The translations under genes were made by a program, and so were the position numbers. Positions 8,498 to 18,003 of a stretch of DNA of 64,000 bases are shown here, piece by piece. Within the stretch, counting starts at the first letter, position 1, and each line of letters begins with the position of its first letter. The stretch lies in assembly GCA_020025205.1 (NCBI GenBank), contig JAHHSO010000004.1, positions 28,877 to 92,876 of the forward strand. Reading direction: 5' to 3'. The notes beneath the pieces were generated by a model, which did no database searches, had not been told where the DNA came from, and saw nothing but the letters and a program-made list of their open reading frames with translations. Source of the DNA: Christensenellaceae bacterium. Its GTDB lineage: Bacteria; Bacillota; Clostridia; Christensenellales; Aristaeellaceae.

Positions 8498-10222
8498 TTA
8501 CTTCAGCAGTGCCTTGCAGGCTTCAACCAGCGCTGCGTTTTCCTCGGCAGACACTTCGGGCGTGTCCGCGTTGGTGTTGACATACAGCTTGATCTTCGGC
8601 TCCGTGCCGGATGGACGAATGCAGATCCATGCATCGCCGGTCAATTCAAAGTACAGCACGTCACTCTTGGGCAGCCCCGCCGGAGTCACATTGCCGTGTG
8701 CATCCGTGCGCGTGCTGGCCAGATAGTCGCGTACAGCCAAGACATCCTTGCCAGCCAGCGTCTTAGGCGGATTTTCGCGAAGGTTCTTCATGATTTCCTG
8801 CATCTTTGCCACGCCATCCTTGCCCGGCAGCGTCACAGAAACGACCTTCTCCACATAATAGCCGTAGGTCTTATAAATTTCCTGAAGAATGTCATAAAGG
8901 GTCTTCCCCTGCGTCTTAGCCCAAGCCGCCGCTTCTGCAATCAGCAAAGAAGCATTGACTCCGTCCTTATCGCGCACAAACGTAGAGGACAGGAAGCCGT
9001 AGCTCTCTTCAAAGCCAAACAAAAAGGTATGGTCGCCCTTATCAGAGAACTGCTGAATCTTTTCAGCAATCCACTTGAAGCCTGTCAGCGTATCCATGCA
9101 GACAAGGCCGAAGCTCTCCGCGATCTTGCGGGCCAGCTCCGTGGACACAACGGACTTGACCACCGCGCCGTTGGCCGGAATTGTGCCCAGTGCCTTTCGG
9201 CTCATGAGAATATAGTAAAGCAGTACGCAGCCGATCTGGTTGCCGGTCATCAGATAGTATTCGCCCTTCTCATCCTTGACTGCAATACCTACGCGGTCGC
9301 AGTCCGGGTCAGTGCCAAATATACAATCTGCGCCAACTTCATCCGCCAGTTTCATGGCCAGCGTAAACGCCGCGGGATCTTCGGGATTAGGCACCTTGAT
9401 GGTCGAGAAGTTCGGATCGGGCAATTCCTGTTCCTTGACAACATACACGTTTTCGATTCCAATTTCCTTGAGGATACGGCGAACAGGCTTATTTCCGGAC
9501 CCATGCAGCGGTGTGTAAACAATCTTGAGATCCTTGCCCGCGGTCTTCATCAGCTCAGGCTGAACGGAAAGCGTCTTGACTTCAGCAATATAATCATCGT
9601 CCACTTCCTTGTTTCCAATCATCTGGAGCAGACCAGCCTTGACGGCCTCCTGTTCATCCATCTCGACCGCATCCTGATAGCGATTGGCGCGGATGCGCTC
9701 AAGCACCTGATCGGCGTACTCCGGCGGCATCTGTGCGCCGTCCTCCCAGTAAACCTTATAGCCGTTGTACTGCGGCGGATTGTGGCTGGCCGTAATGACG
9801 ATGCCGGCAATGGCATGCAGATGACGGACTGCATAAGACAGCACGGGCACCGGGCGCAATTCATCAAACAGATACGTATGAATGCCTTCATGGCAGAGCA
9901 CAAGAGCCGCTGACTTTGCAAATTCCGGGCTCATCCGGCGGGAGTCATACGCAATGACCACCCCGCGCCTGGCATATTCGGGATTCTGACTGTTGATGTA
10001 ATCGGCGAAGCCTTTAGTCGCCCTGCGGACATTATACAAATTCATGCGATTCGTTCCCGCGCCAAGTACGCCGCGCATGCCCGCCGTGCCAAAGGATAAT
10101 TCTGTATAAAAACGATCTTCGATTTCCTTCTGGTCGCCTTCAAGCGCTTTAAGCTCCTTAACCGTCGCTTCATCGGCAGCAAAATCGCGCAGCCAGGTTT
10201 CATATTGCTCCAAATAAGTCAT
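8498..10222 (-). CDS. pgm: Phosphoglucomutase / phosphomannomutase
   Basis: 574 residues, the long PgcA-like form of the alpha-D-phosphohexomutase family. All four active-site blocks are visible: FGTAGMRG near the N-terminus, the phosphoserine loop TASHNPPQYNGYK, the metal loop GTDPDCDRVG, the sugar loop FGFEESYGFL and the phosphate loop RPSGTEPKIK. It interconverts glucose-6-phosphate and glucose-1-phosphate (and probably mannose phosphates), feeding glycan and nucleotide-sugar synthesis. I chose the second ATG (MTYLEQY), because GGAGG lies directly against the first ATG but nine bases before this one. Confidence 0.95.
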   Translation of the reverse strand: MTYLEQYETWLRDFAADEATVKELKALEGDQKEIEDRFYTELSFGTAGMRGVLGAGTNRMNLYNVRRATKGFADYINSQNPEYARRGVVIAYDSRRMSPEFAKSAALVLCHEGIHTYLFDELRPVPVLSYAVRHLHAIAGIVITASHNPPQYNGYKVYWEDGAQMPPEYADQVLERIRANRYQDAVEMDEQEAVKAGLLQMIGNKEVDDDYIAEVKTLSVQPELMKTAGKDLKIVYTPLHGSGNKPVRRILKEIGIENVYVVKEQELPDPNFSTIKVPNPEDPAAFTLAMKLADEVGADCIFGTDPDCDRVGIAVKDEKGEYYLMTGNQIGCVLLYYILMSRKALGTIPANGAVVKSVVSTELARKIAESFGLVCMDTLTGFKWIAEKIQQFSDKGDHTFLFGFEESYGFLSSTFVRDKDGVNASLLIAEAAAWAKTQGKTLYDILQEIYKTYGYYVEKVVSVTLPGKDGVAKMQEIMKNLRENPPKTLAGKDVLAVRDYLASTRTDAHGNVTPAGLPKSDVLYFELTGDAWICIRPSGTEPKIKLYVNTNADTPEVSAEENAALVEACKALLK

Positions 10223-10356
10223 GTTTCTCATCCTCCGTCATTTTTATTTTATCCCATTTTGTACGAAAGAGAAAATCTCTTGTTTTATTATAATGCAATT
10301 CTCACGATTTTGGAAGCCCGAATTTGCTTGCTTTGCCTTTTCCCGCCTTTTTTCGC

Positions 10357-10385
10357 TTGCTCCTGTGCTCAAAATGATCTATAAT
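10357..10385 (+). promoter_or_regulatory. Predicted sigma-A promoter for oligoendopeptidase F
   Basis: TTGCTC and TATAAT are separated by exactly 17 bases, and the start codon is 45 bases downstream. Confidence 0.7.
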
Positions 10386-10430
10386 AAATCCAAATCTTGC
10401 GGAAGTTCTTTCCGTGTATGGAGGTACATC

Positions 10431-12182
10431 ATGAAGACGCAATGGGATTTATCCGTATTCTATAAAAGTCTGGAAGATCCGGCTTTTAAGAAAGACCTGA
10501 ACGAACTGCCGGCAAAGATCGCCGCATTCAAAAACGCCATTTTCACCGAAACCGAGGACGAAGGCAAGAAGCTCCACGCGCTGGTCGAGCAGGTTGAATC
10601 TTTCAGCAAAACCGAGTTCATCATGCTCATGACTGAGCTGACGCTCTCCTGCGATGCGACAAATGCGGAAGCCAATGCTGCCATGACGCCCATCATGCGC
10701 GCCATGACGCAGATGAAGCAGGCAAACAACGCCTTCTCCCGCTATCTGGCTTCTCTTGACAATCTGGATGCACTCATTGACGCGGACGATTTCCTCAAGG
10801 AGCGTGCTTTTGCTCTGCGCGACTCTGCCGAAAGTGCTCACCATCTCCTGCCGGAAGAACTGGAGGACTCTGTCCTGCGGATGCAGCTCTCCGGCGGTGA
10901 AGCGTTCTCTCAGCTGCGCGACAAACTCGACGCTACATTGACCGTCGATTACCGCGGCAAAGAAATTCCTCTGTCTGCTGCACGTGCGCTTGCCTATGAT
11001 GCTGATCCGGATGTCCGCCGCGAGGCTTACGAAGCGGAAATTGCCTCTTATAAAAAAATCGAGCTGCCCATGAGCTTCTGCCTGAACAACATCAAAGCCG
11101 AAGGGCAGACCATGGCCGAGCTGAAGGGCTATAAGGATGTCCTGGAGATGACCCTGGCTGAATCCCGCATGAGCGAAAAGACGCTCAACGCGATGTGGAC
11201 AGCTATTCGCGAAGCGCTGCCCGAACTGCGCGAATACTTCAAGGCAAAGGCGCGTCTGCTTGGCCACAACAATGGCCTTCCCTTCTATGACCTGTTCGCG
11301 CCCATCGGTGCATCCACCCGCACGTACACGCTGGAAGAAGCGCGAGACATCCTGCTCGACCTGTTTGGCAGCTTCTGCCCGGAAATGGCCGACATGATGA
11401 AAACTGCATTTGACGAAGGCTGGATTGACGCCTACCCCAGAACCGGCAAGAGCGGCGGCGCATTCTGTGCGGGCTGCTATGATCTGAACATCAGCCGCGT
11501 TTTGACCAACTTCACCGGAAGCCTGTCCGATATCAGCACGCTGGCGCATGAGCTGGGTCACGCATTTAACAATAAAATGCTTCGCCGCAAACCGTACATG
11601 ATGAACGATGTGCCAATGCCTCTGGCTGAAACGGCCTCCACGTTCAACGAAACCGTGTTAGCCGCCGCCATGCGCAAGAACGCCCCCCGTGAAGAAGAGC
11701 TGATGCTGCTGGATGGCAGCCTGATGGAAAACACGCAGACCATGGTGGACATCTACTCCCGCTTCCTGTTTGAGCAGAAAGTGGTCGAAGCTCAGGCTGA
11801 TCACGCGCTTAGCGTAGACGAGTTAAAGGAAACCATGATCTGGGCGCAGGATCAGTCCTACGGCGATGGCCTCGATCCAGATGTACATCATCCGTACATG
11901 TGGGCCTGCAAGAGCCACTACTACTCCACCGGTACGCATTTCTACAACTTCCCCTATGCCTTTGGCGGTCTGTTTGCGCGCGGCCTGTTTGCGCGCTATG
12001 AGCAGGAAGGCGAATCTTTTGTTCCGGTCTACTGCGACCTGCTTTCCCGCTTTGGCAGCGGTACCATTGATGACGTTGCAGCAAGCGTTGGTATTGATGT
12101 GACTACGCCTGAGTTCTGGCGCAGCGCCGTAGAAAGCGTGCTTTGCGAAGTCAGGCGTTTTGTGGAGCTGGCCAACAGCTGA
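10431..12182 (+). CDS. pepF: Oligoendopeptidase F-type M3 metallopeptidase
   Basis: 583 residues. The zinc motif HELGH (His373, Glu374, His377) is followed by the downstream helix with the third ligand in PLAETASTFNE. The N-terminal helical region and the C-terminal YYSTGTHFYNFPYAFGGLFARGLFARYEQEG block are characteristic of the M3B/PepF group. These cytosolic enzymes cut short peptides. Start: the ATG follows GGAGG by six bases; an upstream reading-frame extension crosses the promoter and is rejected. The gene is monocistronic, with its own promoter and terminator. Confidence 0.95.
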   Translation: MKTQWDLSVFYKSLEDPAFKKDLNELPAKIAAFKNAIFTETEDEGKKLHALVEQVESFSKTEFIMLMTELTLSCDATNAEANAAMTPIMRAMTQMKQANNAFSRYLASLDNLDALIDADDFLKERAFALRDSAESAHHLLPEELEDSVLRMQLSGGEAFSQLRDKLDATLTVDYRGKEIPLSAARALAYDADPDVRREAYEAEIASYKKIELPMSFCLNNIKAEGQTMAELKGYKDVLEMTLAESRMSEKTLNAMWTAIREALPELREYFKAKARLLGHNNGLPFYDLFAPIGASTRTYTLEEARDILLDLFGSFCPEMADMMKTAFDEGWIDAYPRTGKSGGAFCAGCYDLNISRVLTNFTGSLSDISTLAHELGHAFNNKMLRRKPYMMNDVPMPLAETASTFNETVLAAAMRKNAPREEELMLLDGSLMENTQTMVDIYSRFLFEQKVVEAQADHALSVDELKETMIWAQDQSYGDGLDPDVHHPYMWACKSHYYSTGTHFYNFPYAFGGLFARGLFARYEQEGESFVPVYCDLLSRFGSGTIDDVAASVGIDVTTPEFWRSAVESVLCEVRRFVELANS

Positions 12183-12222
12183 TTCAAATCGTTCAAACTT
12201 TCATAAACCATTGAGACATTTT

Positions 12223-12268
12223 AAAAGGTACGATGCCTTTCCCCTCGGAACAGCACCGTACCTTTTTC
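12223..12268 (+). terminator. Rho-independent terminator after pepF
   Basis: AAAAGGTACG pairs with CGTACCTTTT around a long loop, ending in a T-run. The following 275 bases to the next gene hold nothing I can identify. Confidence 0.8.
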
Positions 12269-12545
12269 ATATTCTCCGGGAAGAAATCAATCGTGCGCCG
12301 CACGCTTTTTGAACAGACAGCGGATTGATCCCCCAAACCATATGGGCCTTTCAATCCGGATCACCCCATAACATAAAACCCGCCTCCTGAAAACAAACGA
12401 TGCTCCGATCAGCTCATCTGCCTAAGCCAGTCGCATCTGCCGCAATCCGCGAAAGGGCACCCAAAGCCCGGAATCCTTTTTCAAATTGCATACGCTCCAG
12501 CGTAAAAGCCCGCTTTCTGAACGCTTCCTTTCACCCCGCTGCCCT

Positions 12546-12941
12546 TCAGTGAGTCTTTGGGGCATCAACGGATTTTTTCTGTTCTTTCATCTTCTTTGCA
12601 ATGGCATCAATATCTTTATTGGCTTTAACAAAGCTAAATATGGCAGTGCCGATACATACAGCAGCGAAAAACCACATATGCAGCACAAAAGTTAAAATTC
12701 CAATCGCCAAGAAGATCCCGCAGATCACAAAAACAAAAGGACGCGTAATTCTTGGATCGTTGGTCATGTAGACTTTGGTTTTGCTGTGACCCTGATGATA
12801 TTTTCCCCGGGTTTCAGAAGACATTGCCGCAGGCTTTCTCTCTTTTTCCGATACAAATCCATCTTCCGGCGTTGTGAGGATCGTTTCTTCTTTCATAAAA
12901 CTTCCATTTTCATTGATTTTGCAGTCTGTTTTTTTCTTCAT
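12546..12941 (-). CDS. Small membrane protein of unknown function
   Basis: 131 residues. The N-terminal half is polar and probably disordered. It is followed by two closely spaced hydrophobic segments (PFVFVICGIFLAIGILTFVLHMWFFAAVCIGTAIFSFV) and a short Lys-rich tail (KKMKEQKKSVDAPKTH). I do not recognise a family. The start was moved inward to MKKKTDC because AGGAGG lies six bases before it and would otherwise be inside the reading frame. It is alone on its strand between two plus-strand genes. Confidence 0.6.
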   Translation of the reverse strand: MKKKTDCKINENGSFMKEETILTTPEDGFVSEKERKPAAMSSETRGKYHQGHSKTKVYMTNDPRITRPFVFVICGIFLAIGILTFVLHMWFFAAVCIGTAIFSFVKANKDIDAIAKKMKEQKKSVDAPKTH

Positions 12942-13393
12942 GAATGTCCTCCTCTTCACATGTGTTGTATTTTGAAATTATATCATAAATCTTTTCAAGC
13001 AGCCACAACCTTTATGCTTCAACCATAACCGCTCATGGATCAATTTCAGTTTGAAAAGCTTTTTCCGCTTCTTTCTTTTTAAAATATTTCTTCACCTTCA
13101 CACTGTTCCTCTTGAAATTTCTCCTCATACCGCTTCTGTCAAGCGGCAGCCCCTTGTTTGGCAAAAACAGGTTGATCCATAATTCCTGATCGCTGCATGC
13201 ACAATGCCTCAAGCCAGCTTCCGCCAACACTGCCCTCGGCTCTTTTCCATGCCGCTGCTTTGACAATTTGACGCTTTTTTCTGCGCTGACCAAATCAGCA
13301 GCATCTTCCTCATGTTGTTAAAACAACAGCTTTTCTCCGCCGCTTATCGTATACTGTCCTATATCAACTCAAACAAAACAGGAGGACAAACCC
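12942..13393. other. 450-base intergenic stretch
   Basis: It holds the leader of the ferredoxin-like gene, with GGAGG just before its ATG and a possible -10 (TATACT near 13352) without a clear -35. A minus-strand open frame of 86 codons (13033-13293) starts with TTG, has no ribosome site and resembles nothing, so I do not call it a gene. Confidence 0.5.
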
Positions 13394-14086
13394 ATGATTC
13401 GTAAAATAATTCAGATTGATGATGTCAAATGCAACGGGTGCGGAGCCTGCGCTGCCGCCTGTCATGAAAGTGCCATCGGCATGGTCAATGGAAAAGCCAA
13501 ACTGCTGCGAGATGATTACTGCGATGGTCTTGGCGACTGCCTGCCCGCTTGCCCTACCGGTGCCATCTCCTTTGTATATCGTGAAGCTGCGGCATACGAT
13601 GACCAGGCCGTGCAGAAGAACAAGGAAAAAATGGGGATAAACCCCGCTTCTGCCCACTGTCCAAGCAGCAATCCGCACGTATTCAGCCGCCAAAAAGAAG
13701 CAGAACTGCCCCGTCCTGTTCAGTCCCATCTGAATCAGTGGCCGTGCCAGATCAAACTCGTTCCTGTCAATGCTCCTTTCTTCAAAAATGCCCGCCTGCT
13801 GATCGCCGCAGACTGTTCAGCCTATGCCTACGCAAATATGCACAACGACTTTATGCGCGGAAAGATCACCCTTATCGGCTGTCCGAAGCTGGACAGCGTT
13901 GATTACTGTGAAAAACTGACAGCCATCCTTTCAGAAAATGACATTCAGAGTATCACGGTCGTCCGCATGGAAGTACCCTGCTGCGGCGGACTCGAAATGG
14001 CTGCAAAACGCGCGCTTCAGAACAGTGGCAAGCGCATCCTTTTACAGGTTGTGACCATTTCCATGGATGGAAGAATTCTTGACTGA
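13394..14086 (+). CDS. 4Fe-4S ferredoxin-type protein with C-terminal cysteine-rich region
   Basis: 230 residues. The N-terminal 60 residues are a two-cluster ferredoxin: Cys13, 16, 19 and 23, then Cys43, Cys49 and Cys53 in CDGLGDCLPACPTGAI. The C-terminal two thirds contain further cysteines (IGCPKLDSVDYCEKL, VPCCGGLEMAAKRAL), a pattern shared with stand-alone 4Fe-4S proteins of anaerobes often found beside hybrid-cluster or oxidative-stress genes. It probably transfers electrons in the cytoplasm; the partner is not encoded nearby. A GGAGG ribosome site lies nine bases before the ATG. It is monocistronic. Confidence 0.82.
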   Translation: MIRKIIQIDDVKCNGCGACAAACHESAIGMVNGKAKLLRDDYCDGLGDCLPACPTGAISFVYREAAAYDDQAVQKNKEKMGINPASAHCPSSNPHVFSRQKEAELPRPVQSHLNQWPCQIKLVPVNAPFFKNARLLIAADCSAYAYANMHNDFMRGKITLIGCPKLDSVDYCEKLTAILSENDIQSITVVRMEVPCCGGLEMAAKRALQNSGKRILLQVVTISMDGRILD

Positions 14087-14149
14087 TCCGCCCGCTGATT
14101 GCCTTCCAAAATGGTCAGCCCTGTAAACTCAAACTCCCCTCTTTTTCGC

Positions 14150-14184
14150 CCTGCAATCGTCACGCTATCCCGATTGCAGGTTTT
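14150..14184 (+). terminator. Rho-independent terminator after the ferredoxin-like gene
   Basis: CCTGCAATCG and CGATTGCAGG form a perfect 10-bp stem with an 11-base loop, followed by TTTTAT. Confidence 0.85.
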
Positions 14185-14242
14185 ATATTCTGCCCGTCTG
14201 CATCATCGGGGTTTTGCAGATGTACGCTTCTGCGTCTGAACA

Positions 14243-14419
14243 ATGGCCGCCTCGTTCGTCTCGGATATCGCCTGGGATATCCTGCAGCAAGAAAATCAGC
14301 TTCTGGACTCCTTGCCCTTGGCACAATACGTCTTTAAAAGTATTGCGCCTTTTTTATGCCTTGATTTGTCAAGTCAAGCACGTTCTCCGCCCGAACCGCC
14401 AGAGATTATGCTAAAATAG
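14243..14419 (+). CDS. Possible 58-residue small ORF
   Basis: An ATG-started frame reads MAASFVSDIAWDILQQENQ and continues through an amphipathic stretch to a Pro-rich tail. Its composition looks protein-like, but no ribosome binding site is visible and no family is recognised. It lies after a terminator and before the end of the opposing gene. I list it only because the 365-base gap is otherwise empty. Confidence 0.18.
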   Translation: MAASFVSDIAWDILQQENQLLDSLPLAQYVFKSIAPFLCLDLSSQARSPPEPPEIMLK

Positions 14420-14445
14420 AAAAAAGCTGCCCGAAGACAGCTTTT
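14416..14445 (-). terminator. Rho-independent terminator for the two secreted-protein genes
   Basis: AAAAGCTG and CAGCTTTT form the stem, with a T-run on the minus strand. It lies directly past the stop codon at 14453. Confidence 0.8.
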
Positions 14446-14452
14446 AAAAATT

Positions 14453-16114
14453 TTACTTGGCAATGAGGGTCATCAGGTCAGCAATTACCTTTGGATGTGT
14501 CACCAAACTCACAGAAAGCTTAGCACTTTGCGCCACGACTTCCTTCTTCACACGGTCGAGTTCCTCTTCATTCAGGTTGAGCAGGTCAATAGCCTGTCCG
14601 CCTGCAAAAGCAACTTCGTCATACTCGCTCTGCTTGACTTCCACTTCTGCATTCAAATGCGCCATATCCGCTATGCTTGCAGACGGATTGGCCTGAATGA
14701 CAAAGCCTTCTTCGCCCACAGCGGTCTTGCCGGAGATGTCCAGCGCAATCACATCCATGCCTACGCTGTCCTTGCGCAGGCTCAGCGCCGCCCTGCCGTC
14801 AAACTGTTCCACTTCGCGTTCCTTTTCGTCCGGCTCAAGCACTGCATAGTTGAGCGCTGTATTGACCCCAAAGCCCACGGACGTCTGATCTTTCTTATTC
14901 AAGAGATCCAGCGTACCAATCAGGAAGCTCTCTTTGACGCCGTCCACGTCTTCGCCATTCTGGATGGTCATATCGCCCACCAGATAACGGTCGTCTCTGC
15001 CCTGGAACTCACCATGTGCAGTGCGGCGCGTCTGGAAATTATCGTCCGTCTTGACGGAAGAACTGTATGTGCCGGAATACGGCAGGCTCTCCGTGTACTG
15101 CGGCAGCACCGCATCAATGCCGACCGTCTGGCCATAATCATCATAGCTGACAATCAGGCTCAGCGTATTATCCGTGCTCTCGTCCAGAATCTTCTCGGTG
15201 CTCTTAAACAGCTTCTTAAAGAAGTATGACACGTCATCATAGGTACAAAGCGCACCATCGTCCTCAATGGAACCCGAGGGCTGCACAAAGTCGAGCGCGG
15301 GATCAATCGTCTCCTCAGTCAAAAGCTGATCGACCACTTGGCGCACCTGATAGCGGGTCACGCCCAGTGCAGCCAGGCTGTCCGCCAGCGCCTGCTGGAA
15401 TTCGCCCTGCTGATCGCTGAAAGTCGCAGCAATGTACCAGGCCAGCTCATTGAAGCTCCACGCGGCAATCTTGCCCACCATTCTCTGAGCCACTGCATCG
15501 CGCGTCTCTGTTGCCTCCAGATAGGTGTCATCAAAAGTATACAGATCGCCCGTTTCCATCTGCGTGCTGGACGTCCAGCCCAGCAGGTGGCTCAAAAGCA
15601 CAACACCCACATCCAGCGATGTCAAACGCAGGCGCTCAAAGGCCGGCAGCTCTTCAAACGGAACCTCCGTTTCGCCATCTTCCAGCGCTTCAAAGTTCAA
15701 ACCTTCCATCGTCATTGTGCCTGCCGGCAGTGCCAGAACCAGCTTTCCCGTCAGGTTGCTCATGATCTGGGCAGATCCATCCGCATACAGAAGCGCATCC
15801 GCCTTAAACAGCGGCACATTGTCCGTCACTACTTCCGCGCGAACGCGCGCAGTCCCAAAGTCATCGTAGAAAGACATCTTCAGTTCCGTTTTATTTACCA
15901 GAGATGCCAGTGCCGCCGCGCGATCCGACTGCACATTCTCATCCATTTTAAGATCGAATTTCGCGGTCATCTCAATCTGATTACCGTTCGCGTAGCTCTC
16001 CGTCACGACAGTCTTTGTCATGTCGCCAGCGGCATAATTGCCTTCTGCCAGCATTGCTGCCGGCGTGAATGCTATTGCGGCGCTCAGCGCCAGAGAAAGA
16101 ATTCGTTTTTTCAT
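14453..16114 (-). CDS. Large secreted protein of unknown function
   Basis: 553 residues with a clear signal peptide (MKKRILSLALSAAIAFTPAAMLA, then EGNYAAGD) and no lipobox. The mature part alternates short beta-type segments (ELKMSFYDDFGTARVRAEVV, KADALLYADGSAQIMSNL, RRTAHGEFQGRDDRYLVGDMTIQ), reminiscent of LolA/LppX-like or outer-surface beta sheets, with a helical insert near residues 240-300. No catalytic motif is recognised. The start is fixed by AGGAGG nine bases before MKKR; a longer frame overlapping the upstream gene is rejected. The gene begins 26 bases after the stop of another secreted protein of similar style, so the pair is probably co-transcribed. Confidence 0.72.
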   Translation of the reverse strand: MKKRILSLALSAAIAFTPAAMLAEGNYAAGDMTKTVVTESYANGNQIEMTAKFDLKMDENVQSDRAAALASLVNKTELKMSFYDDFGTARVRAEVVTDNVPLFKADALLYADGSAQIMSNLTGKLVLALPAGTMTMEGLNFEALEDGETEVPFEELPAFERLRLTSLDVGVVLLSHLLGWTSSTQMETGDLYTFDDTYLEATETRDAVAQRMVGKIAAWSFNELAWYIAATFSDQQGEFQQALADSLAALGVTRYQVRQVVDQLLTEETIDPALDFVQPSGSIEDDGALCTYDDVSYFFKKLFKSTEKILDESTDNTLSLIVSYDDYGQTVGIDAVLPQYTESLPYSGTYSSSVKTDDNFQTRRTAHGEFQGRDDRYLVGDMTIQNGEDVDGVKESFLIGTLDLLNKKDQTSVGFGVNTALNYAVLEPDEKEREVEQFDGRAALSLRKDSVGMDVIALDISGKTAVGEEGFVIQANPSASIADMAHLNAEVEVKQSEYDEVAFAGGQAIDLLNLNEEELDRVKKEVVAQSAKLSVSLVTHPKVIADLMTLIAK

Positions 16115-16139
16115 GAAGTTCCTCCTTGTTGTCTGCGAT

Positions 16140-17303
16140 TTACAGCCCAATTTTTTCCTTGATTTCGGGAGACATCTGCCTATACAGCCGTCCGCTGAGG
16201 TCTTCAACGGCCTGTTCAAAAGCCTTGTGAATATCCGTTCCTTCCGTTTCAGCCGCAGCGGGCAGAATTTGACCGCCTTCGCGGAAAGCAAGCTTCATGG
16301 TACCGCCAAGAAAATTCTGTCCATCCATGACAGCCTGCAGCTCTGACTCGTCTGAAAAGCTCCTCAATCCATCTTCTCCGCTCTTCAGGTGGATAACATT
16401 TCTGTTTTCAATCCGAACATCGTCCAGATGCTGACCATCGCGTACAGGATTTTTGTCCTGATGGCTCAAGGTTGCGCTCAGCGTGATTTTTTCCGAAAGG
16501 CCGTCATGATCTGCCATCCAGTTGTTCTTCATATGTACGCTCAGTCTGCTGGACAGATCATAGCCGTCCAGTTTTCCCGCAGCCTTGAGGGTGGTCGTCA
16601 CGCGAACTTCGCCCTTTTTGTCCTTCTGCTCAACTTCCTTTTCACGCAAAGCGCTGTACAGAAGTTCAATGCAGTTGTCCTCGTCCCGCTGAATCGTGAC
16701 TTCAAATGTGTCCTTCGGGGCACGCCCGGCAGGCTGGCGCAAGAAACCTTTCACCATCCACCGCTCTTCCCCGATCATCACATCTCCCGAAATCTCGATC
16801 TTCGTCAGCCGTGTTCCATCGTCGGACATCGTGCGCTGAATGTCAAACGGCCCCGACACACCTTCCAGACTTTCAATCCACTCCGCCACATCCTCAAGCG
16901 GCACGCGCTCCAAAATGTAAAACGGTTCCTGCTGCCTGTCCGGTACAAGACCGCTCACATCAAACTGCTGACCCTGAAAGCAAAGAGATGTCGTGCTGCC
17001 TGTCTGCGCAAGTGCTGCCGAAAAAAGTTCCTCGCCGTCCCTCCTGATGCTCAGCGTTTCAGTCTGTGGGTTCCTGTCATAATGGAACGTCGTGCCTGAA
17101 AGCATCGCATTCAAAACAGACAGATCACGCGCATAAAACGCATCCTGCACCGTGAACGACGCATCCAGTGCCAGATCATCCTTTTCCGCCAAACGCATCA
17201 TGCCGGGCGAAAAGCAGTCATTAGACGGCAGGGTCTGTGCTGCCGCCGAAACACACAGGAGCATCAGCACTGTAAAAAACAGCGCCAAATATCGTTTTTT
17301 CAT
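16140..17303 (-). CDS. Secreted protein of unknown function, similar in style to its downstream neighbour
   Basis: 387 residues. Signal peptide MKKRYLALFFTVLMLLCVSAAAQ. The mature part is rich in beta-type segments with charged turns (TFHYDRNPQTETLSIRRDGEELFSAAL, CIELLYSALREKEVEQKDKKGEVRVTTTLKAAGKLDG). The beginning of the mature region (LNAMLSGTTFHYDR) can be laid over the neighbour's ASLVNKTELKMSFYDD, suggesting a duplicated fold, but the similarity is weak. No enzyme motif is seen. It follows rimM by about 78 bases on the same strand, occupying the place where trmD and rplS normally stand. Confidence 0.7.
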   Translation of the reverse strand: MKKRYLALFFTVLMLLCVSAAAQTLPSNDCFSPGMMRLAEKDDLALDASFTVQDAFYARDLSVLNAMLSGTTFHYDRNPQTETLSIRRDGEELFSAALAQTGSTTSLCFQGQQFDVSGLVPDRQQEPFYILERVPLEDVAEWIESLEGVSGPFDIQRTMSDDGTRLTKIEISGDVMIGEERWMVKGFLRQPAGRAPKDTFEVTIQRDEDNCIELLYSALREKEVEQKDKKGEVRVTTTLKAAGKLDGYDLSSRLSVHMKNNWMADHDGLSEKITLSATLSHQDKNPVRDGQHLDDVRIENRNVIHLKSGEDGLRSFSDESELQAVMDGQNFLGGTMKLAFREGGQILPAAAETEGTDIHKAFEQAVEDLSGRLYRQMSPEIKEKIGL

Positions 17304-17381
17304 CGGATTTTGTCCTCTTTCGCCGTTCTTCCATTAACTGACGAATGAAACTGTCCTTTTCTTCCCGAATATTCAAAAAAA

Positions 17382-17924
17382 TTATTCATCGGGCTGGCAC
17401 GGTTCATCTGACCAGGATGCAACTTCGCTCAAAGCATTTGCATCAACGGTCATTTTCCCCGCAGCAACATCCACATTCAGAACAACTCGCTTGAGTGCCG
17501 GGAACATCATTTCTCCGCGAGGCGTGTCAAGCACGTATACGTCACAGATTTTGTTGGGCTTGAGCACATCCACAAGCTTCCCAACCCCATTTCCCGCGCT
17601 GTCCTGAACGTTCAAACCAATCATCTCACAGACGAAATTCTCATCTTCTCCAAGGTGAATGGCATGTTCCCTGTCCACATAAACGGACGTTCCCCGAAGC
17701 GCTTCAGCCTGTTCGCGGTCTGCAACGCCTTCCAGCTGCAAATAGGCAAAGCCGGCATTAGCGCGGCCTTTCAGCACCTTCACAGGCCTGTGTTCCTCGC
17801 CGAGATAAATCATTTCCAGCTTCGCATAACGGTTCATATCCTCGCTCATGGCACGCAGTTTCACTTCGCCGCGCACGCCCTGCGGCCGGACAATTTCACC
17901 GATTTCAATAAATTCTGCCTGCAT
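17382..17924 (-). CDS. rimM: Ribosome maturation factor RimM
   Basis: 180 residues. The N-terminal RimM barrel reads EIGEIVRPQGVRGEVKLRAMSEDMNRY, followed by LEGVADREQAEALRGTSVYVDRE, and the PRC-barrel half reads YVLDTPRGEMMFPALKRVVLNVDVAAGKMTVD. RimM binds ribosomal protein S19 and assists 30S assembly. The start was placed at MQAEFIEIG, which AGGAGG precedes; a longer frame would begin inside the spacer. It is the last recognisable member of the ffh-rpsP operon here. Confidence 0.94.
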   Translation of the reverse strand: MQAEFIEIGEIVRPQGVRGEVKLRAMSEDMNRYAKLEMIYLGEEHRPVKVLKGRANAGFAYLQLEGVADREQAEALRGTSVYVDREHAIHLGEDENFVCEMIGLNVQDSAGNGVGKLVDVLKPNKICDVYVLDTPRGEMMFPALKRVVLNVDVAAGKMTVDANALSEVASWSDEPCQPDE

Positions 17925-18003
17925 GCGTATCCTCCTGGCGCAAATGTGACAAATGCCGCGCATTGCTGCGCGGCATCATGAATATCTTTGAAAGCTGCTC
18001 CGC

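Noticed and set aside
13033..13293. 86-codon minus-strand frame
   Set aside because: TTG start, no ribosome site, basic low-information sequence, no family.
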